DNA from: Cyclostephanos tholiformis
Lineage: Eukaryota > Bacillariophyta > Thalassiosirophyceae > Thalassiosirales > Thalassiosiraceae
Direction: 5' to 3'
Length of the DNA: 10,732 nucleotides
Assembly (NCBI GenBank): GCA_036939975.1
Contig: JALLPB010001206.1
Span: 1-10,732, forward strand
A program made the position numbers and the translations under genes. Positions 1 to 7,996 of this stretch are shown here, piece after piece (positions within the stretch are counted from its first letter, which is position 1; every line of letters starts with the position of its first letter). The notes below the pieces were generated by a model. The model did no database searches. It worked only from the letters and a program-made list of their open reading frames with translations, and was not told where the DNA came from.

Positions 1-187
1 GATGTCCCGTGGATGGGCGGGGGGGGGGGGTTGTCAGTTCATTCGTCATCCCTTCAATCCCGATATCCCGTCGTCCGTCGTTTTTCGTCGCGAATGCAAT
101 ATCCTCCGCCGCTCACACGTGTCACGTCTCGTATCCTCCCTCCCTCCCACCCTCTTCAACCCCCCCCCCCCGATTTCCCTCCCGTAG
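1..187 (+). other. Probable intron (3' part) upstream of the first resolvable PDS5 exon
   Basis: The PDS5 frame is closed upstream by TAG at 185-187, and that TAG is itself a good 3' splice site: a long pyrimidine-rich stretch (about 131-184) ends in CCCGTAG at 187. Directly after it the frame encodes Asn-Glu-Leu-Leu-Arg-Arg-Leu, which fits the start of the PDS5 N-terminal region. The stretch also contains a run of 12 G (19-30) and a run of 12 C (160-171). I could not place a donor or an initiating exon with confidence. GT candidates at 9, 119 and 121 are weak, so the first exon may lie left of the window. The splice acceptor is inference from sequence and homology, not from transcript data. 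Confidence 0.6.
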
Positions 188-1386
188 AACGAGCTCCTAC
201 GCCGCCTGGTCACCGTTACCGAGTCCCTAACGGCCCTGGGCGACGAAGACGACGACGAAATCGACGACCCCTCCCCCCCCCGCGACCATCATCACCGCCA
301 CTCCCATCTCCAACACCATCATCATCATCACCCCGGAATCGAGCACCACCGTCATCGTCCGGGATTGCCGTCCCTCTGCGCCTCCATCGCGTCCCATCGC
401 CTCCTGAATCACCGCGATCCCGACGTGCGTCTGCATGTCGTCCTCGCCGCTTGCGAATTGTTCTACGCGTACGCGCCGCAGCCTCCGTGGACAGGACGGG
501 ACGTGCTGGGCGTGTTCGGGGCCGTGATACGCCAGATAACGACGTTGGGCGAATCGTCCCCGGAGTGTCAGGGGGAGGACTTCGGGGGGCGCTTTCACAT
601 CATCGAACAGCTCAGCGAATTGAAGATCGGCGCGGTCTTGGTCGATCTGATCAATACCGAGGGGGGGTGCTGCGGCGGCGACCGCCGGGGGAGGGGGAAG
701 GGGAAGGGGAAGAAATCGTCCGACGAGGGCGGAGACGACGACGTATCGGACGACGTATCGGACGACGACGACGACGACGACGCCGATGTCGGCATAGCGA
801 ACGACGCCCTCGAGGTATTGTGCGGCCTAGTCCGGGCGTTGTTGAATTGCGTCCGTCCCGATCATCCCCCCGAGGTATTGGCGCACGCGTCGTCTGCCGT
901 GGCCGCCTGCCTCGAGGAATTCGTGGGAGGCATTCCCCATCAGGTACTGGAAGAATTGCTGCTGTGCGTCGGACGCGGACCGGTGGTTTGGGTGACCAAT
1001 CCGGCGTTCGCTGGGACTGCGCCCGGGAGGGCGGCGGACGCCTCCACCGGCACGACCGTGGCGTTACCCCCCCCCCCGGCCAGAATCCAGCAGACGAACG
1101 CGTCGTACATGGTGGCCGCGCGCGTGTTACGACGCGCCGAGGACAAGATCTCGTCCCCGATCGCTGCGTTATTGAACGGCCTTCTGGCGGGAGACGCGGG
1201 CATCGTCGGTCGGACGTCGCTGTCGACGGTCGACGCCGAGGCGAGGAGGGCGTTCTTCGGAAAAGGGAGAAAGCGGAGGAGGAGGGTGGGGGTAGACGAG
1301 CAGGACGATCGCGACGAAGTCGACGTAGGAGATGACGACGATGCGGAGGGATCGTCCCCGGCCCGGACGTTGCGGGATCGCGATCT

Positions 1387-1418
<32 letters not shown>

Positions 1419-4400
1419 TTTCGGGGACGAACGTGTACTCCGTTTCTTACGAATTGCACAAGATCGCGCCTCAGATACTCACCACGGTCATAGGGACGGT
1501 ATCGACGTCCCTCCTGGACGCGGACGTCGCGAAGAGGTGGCAGGCCGCGAGGCTCCTCGGGAGGTTGTTCGGGGCACGGACGTCCGACATCGCCTCGAGG
1601 TTCGGGCCTTGCTTTCGGGAGTGGCTACGCAGGAGTTACGGTGAGAGATCGTACTTCTTTTTCTCCGCCATCATTGAATATGATTTGCCATCCATCCGCC
1701 TTTGCATGGTAGTTTGGGGCAAATAACCATGGCAATATACTCACGCCCGCCTCGTTGCATATTATGATCCATTCCTCTCATATACAGATCCCGAGCCCAA
1801 GATTCGCGAGACCATGGTGAATTCCCTTGTGAACTTCCTGACCACACAGCATGCCCAGGTCGACCTGTGCGCCGACGTCAACGAGGCCCTTGCCGCGATC
1901 ATCCTGCGCGATCCGACGTTGGACATTCGCCTGTTGGGCGTGCATGAGGTATGCAATCTGGCCCTGAACGCTGTAGTTGCCGACCCCGGCGCCGTCGGGG
2001 TCGGGGCGGGAATGAGCAACCGCGGTAGCAAGCGCCCCTCCCCTCATCCGCTGAGCGTCATCTCGTCGGAACTCCTCCTGGCCATCGGAAATCGTGTCTC
2101 GTCCAAGAACAAGAAGGAGCACAAGGATGCCATCACGGGCTTGGCGCAGATATATCACACGCATTATCTGCGCAGGAAGTTAAAGTATGTCCAGGAGGGT
2201 GGTGATGACGTGAGCATTGATGAGATCTTGCAGGTATGGAGGGAGCTCAAGCCGGAGGAGGAGGAGAAATTCGCTTGGATCCCCCAGCGCGTGTTTGAAT
2301 GCGTTAGCTATCCCGACAATTCCGATCCGGAAATGAGGAATCGCGTCTTTCACATTGTCGACGACGTCCTGCTAGGCACCACCAAGAAAGATTCGGCCAT
2401 TGGCGGCAGCGCTCTGTCGCCCACCAGTCGCGCCGTCGGATTGGCCCTTATCATGGAGTCAGTCAAGGAGAAAGAAAACGCATTCAAATGGATGTGCGCG
2501 CTTTTTTTGCAACGGAGCCGGTTGCAAAAGGCGCTTGGGGATTATTTGGACGCGCGTTCCAAGGCCAGGGAGTGCGAGACGGGCAGTCCCGAGGCATTCG
2601 AGGCCGACCGCGAGGCTGTGGAGAAGCTGGAGATAGTCGCCTCCTACTCGGCTCCCCTCGGTGAAACGTGCAACAAGGACGACCTGGAATCAATCCTAAA
2701 AAAGGTCCACGGTGCCAAGGACAAGCACATCTTTCGTATTCTTTCAACGATATCGTCTCCCACTCACTCGCCCTCGTCGCGTCTTCGAGCGTTTGATGAG
2801 CTTCCAAAACGCACTAAGGGCTTGGGTAGCGTGGCGCAATCGTGGGTCAAAATTCTTGCGCGACGATGCGCCATGGGCGCTTTCCTTAATTCTGAGATGG
2901 TTGAGCATTGTATCATTTTATCGCAAGAAAGCTTCGAGGCTGAGAATTGTAAGGCTTCGGCGCTGTTTTTGAATTGCATTAAGATGGCCACATCGATCTT
3001 TCCCTCGTTGGGTTCGACGAAGAAGGGGTTCCAAAACCTGGTCGAATTCTTCGATGCAAGTCGTACCACCTCATATTCAGCGTCGATGAAGAGGGATATG
3101 GCGAAGTACGGAGTGGTGACTACGCTCAGTGAGATACTCGCACGATGTGGTACAGCCCCTCGCCCCCTTTCGGCGGTGACAAAGACTGGCGGCGTCGATG
3201 GAGGACATTATTTCGATTCTGAAGATAACAACTCCAGCTACAACACGCTCCGTGAGCAGCTCGTTCGATTGTGCACCCATGACGGTACTCCCGAACAGGC
3301 AAGGAATTCCGTGTACACTATTTCGTCCATGATTAAGCCTCAGTCAGAATCTGGAGGGAGCATTGCATCGCGTGCAAGTAGAGAAAAGATAGAGTTCGAA
3401 CCCCTACTCAAGGCGCTTGTGAATCCATGTCGACTTATGATCCCCGAAGACAACACCAACCATAAAGCGAGGGAACGGGTCGTGAGTATCTTGAGCGCGA
3501 TTGCAGCCATTGCGGAATGTGCTCCATATGCCTTCAACGAGTGCGGCGAAGGACATAAGCTTGGATGGGGCAAGCGTGCACTCGCATTTGCATTAGATAG
3601 GGTGTTACTTGGAAAAAGTGCAAGACTCAATGCATCGGTTGATGAAGAAGAAAACAGCGATTCTGACAGTGATGAGGAATCGTCTCCTGGTCACAGATCC
3701 TCGACAAATCTCAAGGGTAGAGAACCGCAATCAAAAAAGGCCAAAGTAGTTTCTGTCCACTGTCAAATGCTATGCAGTGCAATGGAAGTTCTCGTTTCTC
3801 ACATTCGATCGACTGTTGTCAATTCTCGGTACAATTTATCTGAGAGTGGAGCACCGACACTCAAGGCACCGTCACCTGATCATATTACTGAGGTCTTTAC
3901 AACCCTGACCAAATTCATCGAAGATGGCATTCCCTCCAGCGCGAAAGGCCGGTATTGCAAGACTGCAAAAGATCAGGCCGAACTACGCCGCAGCGCTGCT
4001 GTAAATTTGCTGCGACTTTGTGATGCCAATTTGCAGCTGGAGACAAAGTACCTGACTCCTCGTATGTGGCACATTCTCAGCTCCGCCCTGGTTGACGAAG
4101 ATAAGTCCATCAGTTCCTCCGTGATGGATGAATTGTTAGCCATGTATACCGGCAACGGCAAATTTCGTGCCAATTATTCTGCCCCAATGGCACCTAGTCT
4201 GCGCTTTGTCTCCCTCGTGACCCTTTGTGCCGACGGCGATGGACACGGGGGACAGCATTCTGTTGTCGGAAAGAAGGTTAAGATCGCTGCCACTGCGCTC
4301 ATCAAGCATCTACGCGCCACGTCCCAAGTAGTCCAAGCTCAATGTCGTCAACAGGGTCGCACCGCCGAGAAGAACTTTGAAAATCGGCTGAAATTGTTCT

Positions 4401-6145
4401 TGATGCCTGAATATTCCGTTCCGTACGCCCTTCACCTATTGGCATTTCGTCAAGAGACAGCAATTGCTGCGGGAACATTGGCGGGAGAAAACATGTATGA
4501 CAGTGACGTGAGGGATAGAGCAATGGCAGGAGAAGAAAATAAGATGATTCATGCTCAGGAGGCGAGTCAAAAGTTGCTGAAGCAGAGACTGAAGTGGTTA
4601 TTCGACCCTTTGATCCAGAGTTTGGGTGCTGGGGCCGATAATGTGAGATCTGTGTTCCGCTCAATGGCGATCTTTAATGTGTTCATTTTCTTTGACGTGC
4701 TTAACCCGCAATTCGTTTTATCATTTCAGATTTCATTCCTGATGAGAATGATCGATCTCATTGGGAAGCACCCGCCTATCAATGTACTCAAGACTTCTAC
4801 CGGTGGTGTGTCAACCCTCGAAATGACCCTCAACGAGGACGACGACGATCCGGACCGCTATGACATGGAAGAAAAGGATTCCATGATGCGAATGAAAATC
4901 ATTTGTCAATTCGCCCGCGAGTTGCTGCTGTCACATGTCAAAAAGGATGTCAATTTGACAGTTTACCCTGGTAGCATCCAGTTCCCGGGCGATTTGTACT
5001 CGCGCCGGAGACCTTCCTCCACTTCACCGATCAATGCCCATGCATATGATTCAGATGAATTTAGCCATAAAAAAGCAAGGAAGCCCAAAAAGTCCATCAG
5101 CCACTATGTCAAAAAGAGTCAGGATGAAATGCCATTATCCGATAGTGACCAGTCGGATGTCGAGGACAAGCTTGATATCGAGGAAATGAACCGAGGGAAA
5201 ATGAAATACTCTCTCGATGATAAATATGATTACTGTCAGTCCTTTTCACCAGCGAATCAGGAGTTGGAGACATCAAGCCGCAACAAACCACAGAAGGCCA
5301 AATTCCGCCACCATGACAAGAAAAGTCATAATGAAATGCCTTCCTCCAAGAATGATCCGTCTAATGACGCGTACAAGCTTGAGGATGAGAAGAAGACTCC
5401 AGAACAACATGAAGACAGCCCGAGCGACAACCCCTATGAGCACTCTCAGTCTTTCTCTACATCTGTATCGACACCTCATTCTGGCATTGGTGGTTTTGAT
5501 AACAGCTTCGGTGACATGTCTCCGATTTCTCCATCCGATTCGCCTGCAGTAGCCGTCGCCAAGGGCGTGAATAAGTGTGTGTCTGAGCAAGCAAAGAAGT
5601 CGAAAGCATCCGGAGGGAAACGCAAGTCTAAGGCAATAGATGTCTTTAACGAGTTTCCCACTCCGGCATCTGATGCTGTCGACGACTTAAACATCCCGCG
5701 AGACAAAGGGGTAAACTCGGCCAAAAAGCTGAGGTCTACTCCCAGATCTTCGGAGAGTGGCAATCGGAAGAAGTCGAAAGCAACGCCAGTATCTGTCCCG
5801 AAGAGCGTCATGGTGAACGTTACCAACTCGACCACTACTTCTTCGCGCTCGGGCTCAGCCCCGTCGGCGTCCAAGAAGAAGGCCGCGAAGGCAAAAGCGA
5901 CGAAAAGCGTCGACAAAGATGATAGTTTTGATTTCTCCGATTCGCCCGTAAAGTCAAAGTCCACAGGACGTTTACAAAAGAAAACGTCCTCCTCGGCATT
6001 GCCGGTGAAGGCTGCTCCTGCGCACAAAATAAAGGCACCCACCAAGCCGAAGTTGAAATCTCCCTCCACGACATCCGAGGCCAGCTCTGGAGCGTTGCCA
6101 GCTTCCCGTACTGGAAGAAGGGGTCCACGTGCCTCGAGAGCATGA
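188..6145 (+). CDS. PDS5: Sister chromatid cohesion protein PDS5 (5'-partial; exons 188-1640, 1788-4642, 4730-6145)
   Basis: PDS5 is a HEAT-repeat protein that binds cohesin in the nucleus and, with WAPL and cohesin acetyltransferases, controls cohesin release and sister-chromatid cohesion. Family hallmarks are seen in order. Residues 72-101 from the exon start read LLNHRDPDVRL...YAPQPPW (family: LLxHxDxDVRLLVACC...YAPEAPY). A HEAT stretch follows across the first intron (DPEPKIRETMV). Next come PEQARNSVYTI near 3290 and MPEYSVPYALHLLAF near 4400 (family: LPEYVVPYLLHLLAH). The joined exons give 1907 residues plus the missing start, longer than the roughly 1300-1600 usual in animals and plants. 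The extra length comes from acidic and His-rich insertions before 1425 and a long Lys/Ser/Asp-rich tail (about 4800-6140) typical of disordered PDS5 C-termini. The stop is TGA at 6143-6145. The assignment is by recognition of family motifs. Exon 1 is missing. Confidence 0.9.
687..709 (+). other. G-quadruplex-type motif inside a PDS5 exon
   Basis: Four G runs (5, 5, 4, 4) are separated by A, AA and AA on the coding strand, fitting the G4 consensus with very short loops. The codons encode the Gly/Lys linker that leads into the first acidic insertion of the protein. Confidence 0.7.
733..783 (+). repeat. GAC-rich repeat encoding the first acidic insertion of PDS5
   Basis: GACGACGTATCG occurs twice in tandem and passes into an uninterrupted GAC run (about 763-783). 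It encodes DDDVSDDVSDDDDDDDAD. The insertion sits between two HEAT-repeat segments and looks like codon-repeat expansion. Confidence 0.75.
1387..1416 (+). repeat. GAC/GAT repeat encoding ten Asp in PDS5
   Basis: Ten consecutive Asp codons, a mix of GAC and GAT, form the core of a second acidic insertion (about 1297-1425). The insertion also contains a basic KGRKRRRR patch just upstream, around 1262-1285. The mixed codons suggest an older or selectively kept tract rather than a fresh expansion. Confidence 0.75.
1641..1787 (+). other. Intron of PDS5 (147 bp, GT-AG, phase 1)
   Basis: The donor is TACG|GTGAGA at 1641 and the acceptor TATACAG at 1781-1787. The PDS5 frame would otherwise end at TAA 1724-1726. 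Joining G (1640) to AT (1788-1789) makes an Asp codon and continues as DPEPKIRETMVNSL, which fits the family's HEAT repeat pattern. The intron is more AT-rich than the flanking exons. The length is not a multiple of three, although the upstream and downstream frames look the same by coordinate, because the intron splits a codon. Confidence 0.9.
4643..4729 (+). other. Hidden frame-preserving intron of PDS5 (87 bp, GT-AG)
   Basis: The donor GTGAGA at 4643 is identical to that of the first intron. The acceptor is a pyrimidine-rich stretch ending TTTCAG at 4729, with a possible branch site around CTTAAC (4700-4705). The segment is 87 bp, a multiple of three, and has no in-frame stop, so an open reading frame runs straight through it. 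Translated, it would insert 29 mostly hydrophobic residues (including FNVFIFFDVLNPQFVLSF) into a helical repeat. Without it, the protein reads LFDPLIQSLGAGADN-ISFLMRMIDLI, which parallels the continuous family segment just after the LPEY motif. Inference from splice signals and homology. Confidence 0.8.
5072..5460 (+). repeat. Diverged tandem duplication in the PDS5 C-terminal tail (period about 207-210 bp)
   Basis: Copy 1 starts H-Y-V-K-K-S-Q-D-E-M-P at 5102 and copy 2 starts H-H-D-K-K-S-H-N-E-M-P at 5309. Both are preceded by a Lys/Pro-rich basic stretch. Each continues with Ser/Asp residues, a KL-x-(I)-E element, and ends in an aromatic residue plus QSFS (QSFS at 5237 and 5447). The offset is 207 bp at the start and 210 bp at the end, so 69-70 residues with one small indel. 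Seen directly; the module's role is unknown. Confidence 0.75.
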
Positions 6146-6441
6146 CGGGGTGGTCCTACTTTCTACTGATTACGACCTCTGCTGGCTTTAGATGGTGCAA
6201 ATCGTGGGACACATATATATTTATTTCCAATAATTAGGATAGTTTTGGACTGCATATCATTTCACAGTAACTCAGGGAGTTGTTTTCAATTATTACGGGT
6301 CTGATTATATTTCTTCCAGGTTCTGCGAATGCGGATATATAATCAGCAGTATTAAATTCATGTTTCCTAGATGTGTACAAGCATCCTGCAACATCTTCGC
6401 CCAACTTTAGTTTTTGTTATGCTTCATCAAGTGGTGCGTTC

Positions 6442-6457
6442 TGCATCGATCGATGCA
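6442..6457. repeat. Perfect 16-bp palindrome in the convergent intergenic region
   Basis: TGCATCGATCGATGCA is a perfect inverted repeat without a spacer. Short outer arms GTGGT (6431-6435) and ACCAC (6459-6463) could extend the pairing across an asymmetric internal loop. It lies between the 3' ends of PDS5 and the small membrane-protein gene. Confidence 0.7.
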
Positions 6458-6483
6458 TACCACGATCTTAGATAGTAGCTGTT

Positions 6484-6512
6484 TGTGCCCAGGGTGCACT
6501 CCCATGGGCACA
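6484..6512. other. Strong hairpin downstream of the small membrane-protein gene
   Basis: TGTGCCCAGGG (6484-6494) pairs with CCC-A-TGGGCACA (6501-6512): eleven base pairs, one bulged A, and a six-base loop TGCACT. It starts about 55 bases past the minus-strand stop codon, so it could be in that gene's 3' UTR or be a 3'-end signal for the convergent gene pair. It is visible on either strand. Function is inferred only from position. Confidence 0.55.
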
Positions 6513-6566
6513 CAGGTCCCTAATTGACTCGATTCGACTGTACTACTATCGATTACCACACCATTA

Positions 6567-6914
6567 TTAGGAACTCCGTCGAAACGACGACCACATGCTC
6601 CCGGCCGAAGCCTTTTGCCGCGACTGTTGTTGCGGCATCTCCTCCCGCGACAATTGTTGGCCTTCCCGGACTTCGTCCCGATGCGTCTGATCCCGCGACC
6701 GACGTTGCCTCTCCGCCTCATCCGCCTCCGCCTTAGCCATCGCCTTCATCTGTCGACGCGCCCCCTCCGGCACGGCATCGTCCCCCTCCTCGAAGAGTCC
6801 GCGTAATTTATCCCGATCGGCAACGAATGGCAGGTAGATAGTGCCGACGCCAAGGGCGGTGACAGTCATGGCCACGGCGATACCCACGAGTTTGCGTCCG
6901 TCAGTCCGAGACAT
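6567..6914 (-). CDS. Small single-span membrane protein, 115 residues, function unknown
   Basis: The start ATG is at 6914 and the stop TAA at 6567-6569. Residues 1-8 are short and basic, residues 9-30 form one hydrophobic helix (LVGIAVAMTVTALGVGTIYLPF), and the rest is highly charged. An acidic patch (FEEGDD) is followed by an Arg/Glu/Gln-rich stretch at about 52-100 that is probably a helix or coiled coil, ending near GSMWSSFRR. This shape (tiny N-terminus, one membrane span with a Pro, polar tail) resembles small mitochondrial inner-membrane proteins such as the SMIM20/MITRAC7 group, but similarity is too weak to name it. The frame stays open a little upstream of the ATG, with only non-ATG starts. 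The gene is convergent to PDS5 and divergent from the nitroreductase. Confidence 0.7.
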   Translation of the reverse strand: MSRTDGRKLVGIAVAMTVTALGVGTIYLPFVADRDKLRGLFEEGDDAVPEGARRQMKAMAKAEADEAERQRRSRDQTHRDEVREGQQLSREEMPQQQSRQKASAGSMWSSFRRSS

Positions 6915-7090
6915 TTGAAGGCGATTTGGAAAGTGATATGGTCCCTGCAATGAGTAGTAAAATAATGTGGCCTCAGAATCACGTGACCAATTTGCGTGAC
7001 TCCACTCTTAGCTTCCCCCAGTTTTCTCATGACCCTTCAATACAGACATCGTAAAAAATAGTAGATTGTACGTACTATGCCCCACGAACT
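6915..7090. promoter_or_regulatory. Divergent promoter region with TCACGTGA and CCAAT boxes
   Basis: Only 176 bases separate the start codons of two divergently oriented genes, so both promoters must lie here or overlap the genes. An 8-bp palindrome TCACGTGA (6979-6986), a bHLH/bZIP-type E-box/G-box core, directly abuts CCAAT (6987-6991), roughly 70 bases from the minus-strand start and 100 from the plus-strand start. A second partial copy of the flank, TTTGCGTGAC, follows at 6991-7000. No TATA box is evident. Role inferred from position and known motif classes. Confidence 0.5.
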
Positions 7091-7996
7091 ATGAAGTCTT
7101 TTCCCCTCATGTCCCTGGGTAGTCGCTCGCCGGTTCTTGTCTTGGCGCTGCTTATCCTCGTCCAATCCTCCGCTTCCGCCCGCGCTGCATTCGTCGCGCC
7201 GCCGGCCGCAATTGCATCGTCGTCGTCAGCGCGTCGGGAGGCGTCATCGTCGGCCTCGTCCTCTTCGTCGTCGTCGTCGTCGTCGCTCATATTCTCGTCT
7301 CCCAAAATGGCGACGGCGAGAATGAGTGAGGAAAGAAGATTCGGCTCGACCTATAGCATCGTCCGACTCGACGCTCGTCCGCAGACGCGATCTCGGTTTG
7401 TCCAAAGCAATATATTGGGTAGACGCACGATTAACGACTTCGAGCCAATTCTCCCGCCCGGGTGGGAATCGTGCCTGGAGGCCGCCATATCGGCAGCGAT
7501 ACACGCGCCCAATCATCGACGGACGGAGCCATGGCGATTCTACCTCCTCGGGGAGGAATCTAAGGGTAGGGTATGCGCGCTGAATGCGGAATTGGTCGCG
7601 TCGAACAGGGGCGAGGAGGCGGGGAGGGACAAATTTCGCAGGTGGATGGCCGTTCCTGGTTGGTTGGTTGTAACCTGCGTTAGGGGGAGGGATTTCGATG
7701 ACGGCGGGATAGGAGGAGGGTGGGATATGGGCGATCCCATGGGTATGGCGCGGGAGGATTATGCCGCGTGCTGCTGTGCTGTACAGAACCTGTGGCTGTC
7801 GCTGCATTCGCGCGGGATCGGAACGAAGTGGACGACGGGGGCGGTGAACTTCGACGACCGCTTCGCTGATGCCGTCGGGTTCAGGATGAAGGAGGAGTTC
7901 ACCGTTGGCACAATATGGTTCGGGACACCGTTGCACACGCCGTCGCCGCCGGCTAAGAGGATGGGATTGGAAGATGTGCTAACGAAGGTAAACTGA
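7091..7996 (+). CDS. Plastid-targeted nitroreductase family protein (YdjA-like)
   Basis: FMN-dependent NAD(P)H oxidoreductase fold; the substrate is not predictable. Residues 1-32 look like a signal peptide (hydrophobic core VLVLALLILV, 15-24) with predicted cleavage in ASARA|AFVAP. Phe after the cleavage site is the diatom/stramenopile plastid motif. A Ser/Ala-rich transit-peptide-like linker with a 12-Ser run (54-65) follows. The enzyme domain runs from about 108 to 281: GRRTINDF (110-117, the family's flavin-binding Arg region), AAIHAPNHRRTEPWRFYLL (135-153; E. coli YdjA has RAPDHKSMQPWHFFV), PGWLVVT (189-195), the helix YAACCCAVQNLWLSLHSRGIGTKWTTG (224-250) and VGTIWFGTP (272-280). The order and spacing fit YdjA. 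A Gly-rich loop (205-216) is extra. The ATG at 7091 is chosen because it gives the complete signal peptide. The C-terminus ends at TGA 7994-7996, but AAG|GTAAAC at 7987/7988 could be a splice donor with a further exon downstream. Confidence 0.88.
   Translation: MKSFPLMSLGSRSPVLVLALLILVQSSASARAAFVAPPAAIASSSSARREASSSASSSSSSSSSSLIFSSPKMATARMSEERRFGSTYSIVRLDARPQTRSRFVQSNILGRRTINDFEPILPPGWESCLEAAISAAIHAPNHRRTEPWRFYLLGEESKGRVCALNAELVASNRGEEAGRDKFRRWMAVPGWLVVTCVRGRDFDDGGIGGGWDMGDPMGMAREDYAACCCAVQNLWLSLHSRGIGTKWTTGAVNFDDRFADAVGFRMKEEFTVGTIWFGTPLHTPSPPAKRMGLEDVLTKVN
7265..7285 (+). repeat. (TCG)7 microsatellite encoding poly-Ser in the transit-peptide region
   Basis: Seven exact TCG units lie inside a longer Ser-coding stretch (about 7217-7288) just after the plastid signal. 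Length variation here would change only the linker between the targeting peptide and the enzyme. Confidence 0.8.

Larger units (their letters stand above)
6146..6566. other. Convergent intergenic region, 3' ends of two genes
   Basis: No coding potential was seen. The left half after the PDS5 stop is AT-rich (around 6210-6250 and 6285-6365), as expected for a 3' UTR and polyadenylation region, with no unmistakable polyadenylation signal. The right half holds the palindrome and hairpin listed separately. Confidence 0.5.

Noticed and set aside
94..118. ATG at 94 as the PDS5 start with a 69-bp intron following
   Set aside because: The GT at 119 would leave the codon split in a phase that does not join to the PDS5 frame beginning at 188.
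13..1335. A 440-codon plus-strand open frame overlapping the PDS5 N-terminal exon
   Set aside because: Its product is a run of Arg, Pro and Ser caused by reading GC-rich repeats out of frame; the overlapping frame encodes recognisable PDS5 motifs.
5476..6069. A 197-codon antisense open frame over the PDS5 tail
   Set aside because: Mirrors the Lys/Ser codons of the tail as Phe/Leu; no independent coding evidence.
6915..6950. Upstream extension of the small membrane protein to a TTG at 6950
   Set aside because: Nuclear genes start at ATG, the ATG at 6914 is the first in frame, and TTGCAG next to the TTG is more like a splice acceptor than a start.
7244..7936. A 230-codon antisense open frame over the nitroreductase
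   Set aside because: Arg-rich shadow of a GC-rich gene; no domain and no plausible start context, while the sense frame matches a known family over its whole length.
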